A DNA stretch of 15,604 bases from DATGEO01 sp035310015. GTDB taxonomy: Bacteria > Chloroflexota > Dormibacteria > Dormibacterales > Dormibacteraceae. The notes beneath the pieces are model-generated. The model was not told the origin of the DNA. It searched no databases and saw only the letters and a program-made list of their open reading frames with translations. How positions within the stretch are numbered: the first letter of the stretch is position 1; each line of letters begins with the position of its first letter. The translations under genes and the position numbers were made by a program. Positions 1-6,102 of the stretch are shown here, in pieces. The DNA is taken from contig DATGEO010000070.1 in the NCBI GenBank assembly GCA_035310015.1, positions 1 through 15,604 of the forward strand, in the 5' to 3' direction.

Positions 1-1
1 C

Positions 2-808
2 CTGCGCGTGGGCTGTGAGTTCAGATATGACGTGTCCGCCGCGACCACCGCGACCGTCCAGGTGAGGCCGCGCTCGGATTCGACTCACCGCCTGGTCACC
101 GAGACCTGGACGACCCGGCCGTCCGTGCCGGTAGACGAGTACGCGGACCTCTACGGCAATCCGGTCAAGCGCCTGGTGATGCCGGAAGGCGAGCTCGTCC
201 TGACCTACGACGCGGTCGTCGCGGTCCCGGACGAGCCGGACGCCGACGCCTCCATGGCGGCCCAGGTGCCCGTGGAGGACGTGCCCGGCGACCTTTTGCA
301 CTTCACGCTCCCCAGCCGCTACTGCCTGTCCGACGAGCTGATGGCGACGGCGTGGGAGCTCTTCGGCCAGGCGCGGCCCGGCGCCGCTCGCGTCCAGGCG
401 ATCTGCGACTGGGTGCACGACAACATCCAGTTCCAGTACGGGTCGAGCGATCCGCTGACGACCGCGCTCGACGTGTACAGGAACCGAAAGGGGGTCTGCC
501 GCGACCTGACCCACCTGGCCGTCACCTTCTGCCGCGCGCTGAACATCCCCGCGCGCTACGTCTTCGGCTACCTGCCCGACCTCTACGTCGAGCCGAACCC
601 CGAGCCGATGGACTTCGCGGCGTGGATGGAGGTCTGGCTCGGCGATCGCTGGTGGACGTACGACCCGCGCAACAACGAACGGCGCGTCGGCCGGGTGCTC
701 ATCGGACGTGGGCGCGACGCGCTCGACGTCGCCATGATCACCACCTTCGGCCCAGCCGCGTTTCGCTCGATGAAGGTGTGGGCGGACGTGGCGGAGAAGG
801 CCTCATGA
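2..808 (+). CDS. Transglutaminase-like cysteine protease-family protein (5' end cut by window edge)
   Basis: The protein is an N-terminal beta-rich transglutaminase domain followed by the papain-like core (COG1305 type). The frame is open to the left edge. The residues LRVGCEFRYDV at its start look like the usual N-terminus of this family, so probably only a few codons are missing; a GTG at base 8 is the first possible start inside the window. The core carries KGVCRDLTHLA, whose Cys (codon at 497-499) is the expected nucleophile, and a WWTYDPRN segment with the Asp (662-664). The position of the catalytic His, HAW in the neighbour gene, reads FAAW here (Ala codon 617-619), so the classical Cys-His-Asp triad is incomplete. 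The last codons overlap the next gene by ATGA. In many genomes such pairs sit beside ATP-grasp and alpha-E genes; those would lie left of the window. Substrate unknown; it could be a protease, an amidase or a non-catalytic partner. Confidence 0.85.
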   Translation: MRVGCEFRYDVSAATTATVQVRPRSDSTHRLVTETWTTRPSVPVDEYADLYGNPVKRLVMPEGELVLTYDAVVAVPDEPDADASMAAQVPVEDVPGDLLHFTLPSRYCLSDELMATAWELFGQARPGAARVQAICDWVHDNIQFQYGSSDPLTTALDVYRNRKGVCRDLTHLAVTFCRALNIPARYVFGYLPDLYVEPNPEPMDFAAWMEVWLGDRWWTYDPRNNERRVGRVLIGRGRDALDVAMITTFGPAAFRSMKVWADVAEKAS

Positions 809-1665
809 CGGTCGATCCGACCTCCGTGGATTGGACGGCGGCGCGCCGGGCCTCGTACCGCCTGCGGCAGGCAATTCGCTATGAGTACGCCGAGCCGATC
901 ACCGACCTCCACCACCGCCTCGTCGTCATCCCGCCCGCGCGCTTCGGCGACCAGCGCCGCACGTATCACGACGTGCTCATCGAGCTGGAGGACGTCCGCG
1001 TCGACCACCTCGAGGACCGATTCGGGAACGTCGTCGTCGATGTGTTCGCCGATGAGGTGCCGGACGCGATCGAGTTCGTCGCCGAGGTGTCGGTCGAGCG
1101 TTCGGCCGCCGAGCGCAACGTGCTCCGGGGCGGCTGGCCGCCACAGGATTGGTGGCTCGAAGCTTCCGGGCTCACGGCCGCGGACGAGCGCATCCGCGGC
1201 GCGGCCGCCGAGCTCGCGGCCGAGGCCGAGTGGGGGCTGCCGCTGGCGGATCGCATCAACGACTGGGTCTACGGGTCGATGACCTACAAGCACGACGTGA
1301 CCGGCGTGCGCACGACCGCCGCCCAGGCGCTTGCGCTGGGGTCCGGCGTGTGCCAGGACTACGCGCACGTGATGCTCGCCGTCTGTCGCGCGGCGGGGCT
1401 GCCTTCGCGCTACGTGTCGGGCCACATGCTCGGCCAGGGTGGAACCCACGCCTGGGTCGACGTCGTGCTGCCGGCCGGGGACGGCCCCGACGCGGTCGCG
1501 TGGGCGTTCGACCCGACGCACGCGAGCCGGGTCGGCCTGGACTACGTGACCATCGCCGTCGGCCGCGACTACGCGGACGTGGCACCGACCTCGGGGACTT
1601 ACCGCTCGGGCGGCCGGGGACGGCTGACGACGAGCAAGCAGGTGACGCTCACCGACATCGGGTAG
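805..1665 (+). CDS. Transglutaminase-like cysteine protease-family protein
   Basis: This 286-residue protein has the two-part architecture of bacterial transglutaminase-like proteins. The N-terminal domain begins near YRLRQAIRYEYAEPI, with the LVVIPP segment typical of the family, and the papain-fold core occupies roughly residues 145-255. The full triad is visible: Cys183 in SGVCQDYAH, His215 in GGTHAWVDV and Asp236 in AFDPTHA. The ATG at 805 overlaps the TGA of the upstream paralogue (ATGA), so the two are probably translated together and may form a heteromeric pair in which this member keeps all catalytic residues. No signal peptide or membrane segment is seen, so a cytoplasmic location is inferred. 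The family includes proteases and amidases as well as true transglutaminases, and the sequence does not identify the substrate. Confidence 0.88.
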   Translation: MTVDPTSVDWTAARRASYRLRQAIRYEYAEPITDLHHRLVVIPPARFGDQRRTYHDVLIELEDVRVDHLEDRFGNVVVDVFADEVPDAIEFVAEVSVERSAAERNVLRGGWPPQDWWLEASGLTAADERIRGAAAELAAEAEWGLPLADRINDWVYGSMTYKHDVTGVRTTAAQALALGSGVCQDYAHVMLAVCRAAGLPSRYVSGHMLGQGGTHAWVDVVLPAGDGPDAVAWAFDPTHASRVGLDYVTIAVGRDYADVAPTSGTYRSGGRGRLTTSKQVTLTDIG

Positions 1666-1690
1666 CGCGCTTTTTGTACAAGACGCGCGC
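1665..1690. repeat. Palindrome A in the convergent intergenic gap
   Basis: Arms GCGCGC (1665-1670 and 1685-1690) flank an AT-rich centre with the perfect 8-bp palindrome TTGTACAA (1674-1681), centred between 1677 and 1678. It starts on the last base of the transglutaminase stop codon. It is the first of two related dyads in a gap of 82 bases that holds no gene. It could be a protein-binding dyad or, as RNA, a hairpin ending both converging transcripts. No U-tract follows, so it is not a classical intrinsic terminator. Confidence 0.6.
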
Positions 1691-1708
1691 TATCGTGCCC
1701 TCCGAGGA

Positions 1709-1730
1709 GCACGTTTTGTGCAAGACGTGC
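1709..1730. repeat. Palindrome B, diverged copy of palindrome A
   Basis: Arms GCACGT (1709-1714) and ACGTGC (1725-1730) are perfect inverted copies around TTGTGCAA (1716-1723). Bases 1714-1737 align with 1672-1695 at 20 of 24 positions, an exact offset of 42 bases. One difference between the copies is compensatory: pair 1669/1686 is G-C in copy A and the equivalent pair 1711/1728 is A-T in copy B. This suggests the dyad itself is maintained. A third, smaller hairpin (CGTGC 1694-1698 with GCACG 1709-1713) would compete with this one. Confidence 0.6.
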
Positions 1731-1747
1731 GGAATCGGGCGCGGCCG

Positions 1748-2608
1748 CTAGACGAAGAGCGGCTCCTGCGCGCCCCGGCGCATCAGTTCTTGCATCTGCT
1801 CGTCGGACGGCCGTTTCTCGAACCGGCGCGCGGCGTCGAGCATCTTGGGCAGCAGGTTCACGTCGCCCACGGTGTTGAGGAACACGCCCGGGCGGCCGAG
1901 CACCCACCACACCGCGACGTCGATGTCGGCCTGCGATTCAAGCGGTTCGTACCAGGTCGTGTGAGTGCGCTCGCGGCCGCGCCACGGGCGCATGGCGATG
2001 GACTTGATGGTCTGCACCGCGACGTTGCGCTCGCGACAGGTCGCGACCAGGGCCTCGAAGTTCTCGGCGTAGTACGGGAGCTGCATGGTGATGTAGTTGT
2101 ACGGCAGCAGCACCGAGTCGAAGTCGAATCGCTCGAGGCTGCGGCGGTGGTTGGCCGCGATCTGCGAGCCGTGACCCGTGACGCCGATGAAGCGCACCAG
2201 GCCCTGCTGCTTCGCCTCCTGCGCGGCCTCGATCACGCCGCCGGGGCTCAGCGCGGTGTCCCAATCGATCGGGTCGGCGAGGTTGTGGACCTGCCAGAGG
2301 TCGACGTGGTCGACGCCGAGGCGGTCGAGGGAGCGGTGCAGCTCCTCGCGAGCCGGTTTCGCGCCGCGCTGGCCGGTCTTGGTGGCGAGGAAGAAATCCT
2401 TGCGATGACGCTTCAGCCACGGGGCGATGCGCAGCTCCGAGTCGCCGTAGCTCGCGGCCGTGTCGATGTGGTTGACGCCGTATTGCAGGAGCACGTCGAG
2501 CGTGCGGTCGGCGGTCGACTGGTCGACGCTGCCCAGTGCCGCGGCGCCGAACAGCGTGCGCGTGCTCTCGTGCCCGGTCCGTCCAAATGCCAGCTTCTCG
2601 ATGGTCAT
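1748..2608 (-). CDS. Aldo/keto reductase
   Basis: An NAD(P)H-dependent oxidoreductase of the aldo/keto reductase superfamily, 286 residues, a usual length for a soluble (alpha/beta)8-barrel member. The catalytic tetrad is visible: Asp49 in HIDTAASYG, Tyr54, Lys77 in ATKTG and His108 in WQVHNL. The start is placed at the ATG at 2608 because the family N-terminus (EKLAFGRTG, as in K-LG-TG patterns) begins directly after it; the frame remains open upstream but is not family-like. No Shine-Dalgarno is visible, and a TACACT motif lies six bases before the ATG, which suggests a leaderless message. It is the last gene in the - strand run, separated by 46 bases from the dehydrogenase gene, so it may have its own promoter. 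The substrate cannot be told from sequence; a carbonyl product of the upstream amine catabolism is one possibility. Confidence 0.9.
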   Translation of the reverse strand: MTIEKLAFGRTGHESTRTLFGAAALGSVDQSTADRTLDVLLQYGVNHIDTAASYGDSELRIAPWLKRHRKDFFLATKTGQRGAKPAREELHRSLDRLGVDHVDLWQVHNLADPIDWDTALSPGGVIEAAQEAKQQGLVRFIGVTGHGSQIAANHRRSLERFDFDSVLLPYNYITMQLPYYAENFEALVATCRERNVAVQTIKSIAMRPWRGRERTHTTWYEPLESQADIDVAVWWVLGRPGVFLNTVGDVNLLPKMLDAARRFEKRPSDEQMQELMRRGAQEPLFV

Positions 2609-2614
2609 ACACGC

Positions 2615-2620
2615 AGTGTA
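2615..2620 (-). promoter_or_regulatory. Putative -10 element of a leaderless aldo/keto reductase transcript
   Basis: On the - strand the hexamer TACACT is followed by six bases and then the ATG at 2608, so transcription could start at the A of the start codon. No Shine-Dalgarno precedes the ATG. The TANNNT-at-minus-7-to-minus-12 arrangement is the known signature of leaderless genes in several high-GC phyla. No convincing -35 is seen. The neighbouring 16-bp palindrome (2621-2636) abuts the hexamer. Confidence 0.4.
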
Positions 2621-2636
2621 GGTTTCACGTGAAACC
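2621..2636. promoter_or_regulatory. parS-like ParB-binding site
   Basis: GGTTTCACGTGAAACC is a perfect 16-bp palindrome. Its inner 14 bases match the conserved bacterial parS core GTTTCACGTGAAAC exactly; only the outermost base pair differs from the Bacillus-type consensus. It lies in the 46-base gap between the dehydrogenase stop (2655) and the aldo/keto reductase start. Chromosomal parS sites cluster near the replication origin and load ParB for segregation. The alternative is an operator of the adjacent promoter, since it abuts the proposed -10. No second copy was seen in the window. Confidence 0.75.
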
Positions 2637-2654
2637 GCGGTTCGAGGACCGAGG

Positions 2655-3788
2655 CTAGGCCTTCGACACCTCGATTCCTCGCTCTGCGAGGCGACCGAAG
2701 AACGCACCCGCCTCAAACGCCGCCTCCGGCCCGATCACGCCGGTGCGCATGACCTCACCCGCGGCCAGCGCCTGGACAGCGACCGACGCCGGAATGCCGG
2801 TCATGCGCGCCGTCCCCGCCGCGCCCCATGAAGTCGGGTGCGAGGAGCGCAGCGACGCGGTGGCCGCGGTCCCGGCGATCTCGCCGGTCACGTCGACGCG
2901 CAGGAAGAATGCGACCGGGCTGTCGAGTGCGGGTGGGCTGTGCAGGAGGTGCGCGCGCAGGAAAGCGCGAGGCGCCATGACGGTTCCGTCGACGCGGAAT
3001 GGCTCTTCGTTGGTGAGCCCGTAGTCCAGGAACACGCGCATGGCTTTCATGACTTCGGGGTGCCAGCTGCCCCGGACCGCGACATGCCGCGGCTTCGGAT
3101 GCAGGAAGCGCGGCAGCGTGTGGGTCTCCGAGTGCGGAACCATGTAGGTCTCGAGCGTCCCGACCGGAGGCGCGAACTCGAGCACGCGGGCACCGGAGAA
3201 CGGCGGTACCGGGACGAAGTCGCCGTCCTCGTAGTAGAAGCGCGCGGTGGTCGGGCTGAACTCCTCGAGCACCGTGTCGAGCAAACCGGGGGAAGCGGCA
3301 AGCGGACGCAGGCTGCCGAACGCGATCTCGACTCGGTCCACGCGATCCATTCCAGCGCTCGCCTGCAGCGCCATGAGGTTGGTGACGCCCGGGGTCGCAC
3401 CGCAGCCAAGCACGATGGCCACGCCTGCCCTCTCGGCTTCGGGACCGAGCTCGAGCTGCCGGGGCGTGTTGAACAGGCCGCCGAGGTCGACGTACGGACG
3501 GCGCATGCGAATCGCGGCGCGGACGAGCTCCAGGCCGTGGTGGTAAGTGGTGCAGTTGGCGACGACGTCCACGCGGCCCAGCAGCGCGTCGACGCTCGCC
3601 ATGTCTGTGACGTCGACCGCCTCGGCGCGAAGGCGCTTCCCGCCCAGCTCGTCCACGAGCTGCATCGCCGCTGCCAGGTCGCGATCGGCGACAAGGACCT
3701 CGTCGAAATCGCTGGTGGCGGCGAGGTCGCGGACCACCTCGCGACCCATCGCGCCCGCTCCCCCAAGGACTGCTGCTCGCGTCGCCAT
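2655..3788 (-). CDS. Saccharopine dehydrogenase / lysine 6-dehydrogenase-like NAD(P)-dependent oxidoreductase
   Basis: This 377-residue cytosolic enzyme starts with a Rossmann fold: VLGGAGAMG at residues 7-15 gives the GxGxxG dinucleotide loop, and an acidic residue follows at the end of strand 2 (VADRD). The middle matches the saccharopine dehydrogenase/lysine 6-dehydrogenase family: VDVVANCTTYHHG, PYVDLGGLF, CGATPGVTN, and later GTLETYMVPHSETHTLPRF and RGSWHPEVMKAM. Length fits lysine 6-dehydrogenase better than the larger eukaryotic saccharopine enzymes; carboxynorspermidine dehydrogenases also belong to this superfamily. The ATG at 3788 shares one base with the stop of the upstream regulator gene (TGATG), so translation is coupled and no separate ribosome-binding site is needed. 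Placement downstream of a polyamine-type transporter and a PuuR-like regulator suggests it oxidises an imported amine or amino acid, or a product of it. The exact substrate is unproven. Confidence 0.85.
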   Translation of the reverse strand: MATRAAVLGGAGAMGREVVRDLAATSDFDEVLVADRDLAAAMQLVDELGGKRLRAEAVDVTDMASVDALLGRVDVVANCTTYHHGLELVRAAIRMRRPYVDLGGLFNTPRQLELGPEAERAGVAIVLGCGATPGVTNLMALQASAGMDRVDRVEIAFGSLRPLAASPGLLDTVLEEFSPTTARFYYEDGDFVPVPPFSGARVLEFAPPVGTLETYMVPHSETHTLPRFLHPKPRHVAVRGSWHPEVMKAMRVFLDYGLTNEEPFRVDGTVMAPRAFLRAHLLHSPPALDSPVAFFLRVDVTGEIAGTAATASLRSSHPTSWGAAGTARMTGIPASVAVQALAAGEVMRTGVIGPEAAFEAGAFFGRLAERGIEVSKA

Positions 3789-4336
3789 CAGTAGCTGGGG
3801 GGCGTCATGACCCACAGCACCTGGGTCTTGCCTGGGCCGGGGTTGCGATTTTTGTGGGGCAGCCTGCTTTCGAAGGTGAGCGCGTCGCCCTTCTCCAGGA
3901 GGTAGTGCTCCTCGCCGACCCAGAAGTCGAGCCGGCCCTGGACGATGACCACGCACTCCTCGTCGGAATCGTGCGAGTACGGCTCATCGCCGGAGCCGCC
4001 GCCGGGCTCGATCTCCGACCAGATGACCTGGAGCTTGCTGGTCATGCTCGGCGTCAGCAGCGAGTCGCGCCATCTCCGCTTCGGATGCAGCAGCACCGGT
4101 CGTGCGTCCCGCTTGACGAGCCGGCCGTTGGGCGAGCCGCCGGCGAAGAAGGTGGCAACCGACGTGCCGAGCGCCTGGGCGATCTTGCGCAGCGAGGCGA
4201 CCGACGGCGAGGTGAGGTCGCGCTCGACCTGGGAAAGGAAGCTCTGCGTCAGCCCGGTGGCGTCGGCCAGCTGCTTGAGCGACAGCGAGCGCGTCTCACG
4301 CAGGGAGCGGATGCGCTCGCCCAGCGACCCGTTCAC
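3788..4336 (-). CDS. XRE-family transcriptional regulator with C-terminal cupin (PuuR-like architecture)
   Basis: A 182-residue DNA-binding protein. Residues 5-62 form an XRE/Cro-type helix-turn-helix (IRSLRETRSLSLKQLADATG then LTQSFLSQVERDLTSPSVASL). Residues about 105-178 form a cupin_2 barrel (PYSHDSDEECVVIVQGRL, then LEKGDALTFESRLPHKNRN) with candidate metal or ligand residues His122, Glu126/127 and His161. This domain order is that of PuuR and related regulators whose cupin senses a small metabolite. The GTG start at 4336 overlaps the TGA of the permease gene (GTGA), and the stop shares a base with the dehydrogenase start, so it is embedded in the transporter operon. The likely job is autoregulated repression of this operon; the paired CTTAAG sites at the potA promoter are the obvious candidate operators. 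The effector, possibly a polyamine, is inferred from context only. Confidence 0.9.
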   Translation of the reverse strand: MNGSLGERIRSLRETRSLSLKQLADATGLTQSFLSQVERDLTSPSVASLRKIAQALGTSVATFFAGGSPNGRLVKRDARPVLLHPKRRWRDSLLTPSMTSKLQVIWSEIEPGGGSGDEPYSHDSDEECVVIVQGRLDFWVGEEHYLLEKGDALTFESRLPHKNRNPGPGKTQVLWVMTPPSY

Positions 4337-5226
4337 TCCGTCCTCCTCTGCGCGGCCGAGCGGGCGGCCGCCAGCAGCAGGCCGGATTCGGCGTCGCCGC
4401 GGCCATGGCGTCTGACGACCATCGAGGCCGTAAAGATGCAGAGGAGCGTCACGGCCAGCATCACCGTCGCCACCGCGTTGACCACCGGGGAGACCCCGAA
4501 CCGCAGCATCGAGAAGATCCGCAGGGGCAGCGTGGTCGAGGTTGCGCCCGAGACAAAGAACGTGAGCACGAAGTCGTCGAACGAGAAGGTGAATGCCAGC
4601 AGCGCGCCGGCGAGGATGGCAGGGTAGAGCAGAGGGATGGTGACGCGGCGCAGCGTCTGCAAGGCCGTCGCGCCGAGATCTGCGGCGGCCTCATCCAGCG
4701 TGCGATCCATGCCGACCAGACGCGCGCGGACGATGAGGGCGACGATGCTCGTGTTGTAGACGACGTGGGTGATCACGATCGTTGGAATGCCGAGGTCGAC
4801 GTTGATAGTGACGAAGAACAGCAGGGACGCGATCGCGATGACGATCTCCGGCGTGACGATCGTGCCGTAGACCATCAGCTCAAACGCGGTGCGCGTACGT
4901 CTGCCCACGCGCTGCATCCCGATCGCCGCGAGCGTTCCGAAAACCGTCGCCAGCAGGGCGTTGATCACCGCGACGGTCAGGCTCACGCGGAGGGCGTCGA
5001 GGATCGACGGATCCGTCCAGGCGATGCCGTACCACTTGAGCGAGAAGCCTGTCCATATCTCGACCAGGCGCGAGGCGTTGAACGAGAACAGTACGACCAG
5101 CGCGATGGGGATGAACAGGAAGGCGTACACGAGCGCGGTCCACAAGCGAAGGGCGGGCTCGAACAGCGCGCCGGCGCGATCGGAAAGGGAGAGGGTCGCG
5201 GGAGCTCGCAGCGCGGTGACGGCCAT
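4333..5226 (-). CDS. potC: Polyamine-type ABC transporter permease, PotC family
   Basis: A 297-residue inner-membrane protein with about six hydrophobic helices, starting with WTALVYAFLFIPIALVVLFSF and including the family-typical FNASR and FSLKWYG segments. The cytoplasmic EAA loop that docks on the ATPase is clear (DEAAADLGATALQTLRRVTI, about residue 178 onward), as is FSFDDFVLTFFVSG near the C-terminus, a hallmark of PotC/PotI-type permeases. With the PotB partner it forms the membrane channel. The ATG at 5226 immediately follows the TAG of potB with no gap, and the 3' end overlaps the regulator start by four bases, so the genes are translated as one unit. The C-terminal tail is Ala/Arg-rich and probably unstructured. 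Assignment to the polyamine/opine class is firm; the actual substrate is not. Confidence 0.92.
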   Translation of the reverse strand: MAVTALRAPATLSLSDRAGALFEPALRLWTALVYAFLFIPIALVVLFSFNASRLVEIWTGFSLKWYGIAWTDPSILDALRVSLTVAVINALLATVFGTLAAIGMQRVGRRTRTAFELMVYGTIVTPEIVIAIASLLFFVTINVDLGIPTIVITHVVYNTSIVALIVRARLVGMDRTLDEAAADLGATALQTLRRVTIPLLYPAILAGALLAFTFSFDDFVLTFFVSGATSTTLPLRIFSMLRFGVSPVVNAVATVMLAVTLLCIFTASMVVRRHGRGDAESGLLLAAARSAAQRRTE

Positions 5227-6102
5227 CTAGAGCGCCATCTCAGCGCTCGTGGCGCGGCGGGCGACGCGGAAGTAGATCGCGATCAGGGCCATGAGCAGCA
5301 CGATCACCGCCATGCCCAGCGCCGAGCCGAAGGCCCAGTCATGCGCGCTCACGAACTCATCGCCGATCAGGTTGCCGATCATGTAGCTTTTGGCGCCGCC
5401 CAGGATCGCCGGGATCACGTACTCGCCCATGAGCGGGATGAACACGAGGAGGCAGCCGGTCAGGATGCCCGGCATCGTCAGCGGGACGGTTATCCGACGG
5501 AATGCCGCCAGCCTCCCCGCCCCGAGGTCCTTGGCGGCCTCGAGCAGGCGCTTGTCGAGGCGCTCGAGTGAGACGTAGAGCGGGAAGACCATCAGCGGAA
5601 GGTAGTTGTAGACGACGCCCATGAGCACCGCCTTGTACGTGTACAGAAAGCCGAGGTCGCCGGTCAGCAGCCCGGTCGAATGCAGCAGGCGGGCCAGCGG
5701 GCCGTTGTCGCTGAGCAGGATCAGCCAGGCGTAGGTGCGCGTCAGGAAGCTGGTCCAGAACGGGACGATGAGCATCACCAGGAAGAGGTTCTTCCAGCGT
5801 GCCGCCCGCGTGGCCAGGAAATAGGCGAGGGGAAATCCGGCGATCAGGCACAGCACCGTGCCGCTGAAGGCCATACCGAGGGTGTTCAGGAAGATGCGCA
5901 CGTAGATTGGGTCTGCCAGCAGCTGCGGGTAATTGCCGAGGTTGAACTTGTAGTCGATGCCGCCGTAGTCGGCCGAAGTCAGAAAGCTGAACAGCAGGAT
6001 GAAGCCGAGAGGGACGATGAAAAAGGCGGCATACCAGAGCGCCGCGGGCAAGAGGAGAACCCCGCCCGCGGCGGTGGAGACGCGCCTCAGGACTGCGACC
6101 AC
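5227..6102 (-). CDS. potB: Polyamine-type ABC transporter permease, PotB family
   Basis: A 291-residue inner-membrane permease with about six helices: LPAALWYAAFFIVPLGFILL near residue 15, then NTLGMAFSGTVLCLIAGFPL and VMLIVPFWTSFLTRTYAW. The last contains the PFWTSFLxRTYAW signature of PotB-type proteins. The EAA loop LLEAAKDLGAGRLAAFRRIT contacts the ATPase, and FIPLMGEYVIPAILGG is another family hallmark. The start is set at the GTG at 6102, whose G is also the last base of the potD TAG stop (TAGTG). The frame stays open further upstream but only encodes the antisense-like shadow of potD. One-base coupling to potD and zero-gap coupling to potC show a single translational unit. Function: half of the membrane pore for uptake of a cationic amine or similar solute. 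Confidence 0.92.
   Translation of the reverse strand: MVAVLRRVSTAAGGVLLLPAALWYAAFFIVPLGFILLFSFLTSADYGGIDYKFNLGNYPQLLADPIYVRIFLNTLGMAFSGTVLCLIAGFPLAYFLATRAARWKNLFLVMLIVPFWTSFLTRTYAWLILLSDNGPLARLLHSTGLLTGDLGFLYTYKAVLMGVVYNYLPLMVFPLYVSLERLDKRLLEAAKDLGAGRLAAFRRITVPLTMPGILTGCLLVFIPLMGEYVIPAILGGAKSYMIGNLIGDEFVSAHDWAFGSALGMAVIVLLMALIAIYFRVARRATSAEMAL

Noticed and set aside
583..1521. Long open frame antisense to the transglutaminase genes
   Set aside because: The translation is Arg/His/Asp-rich low-complexity sequence with no family features, typical of the antisense frame of a high-GC gene; the sense strand has clear catalytic motifs.
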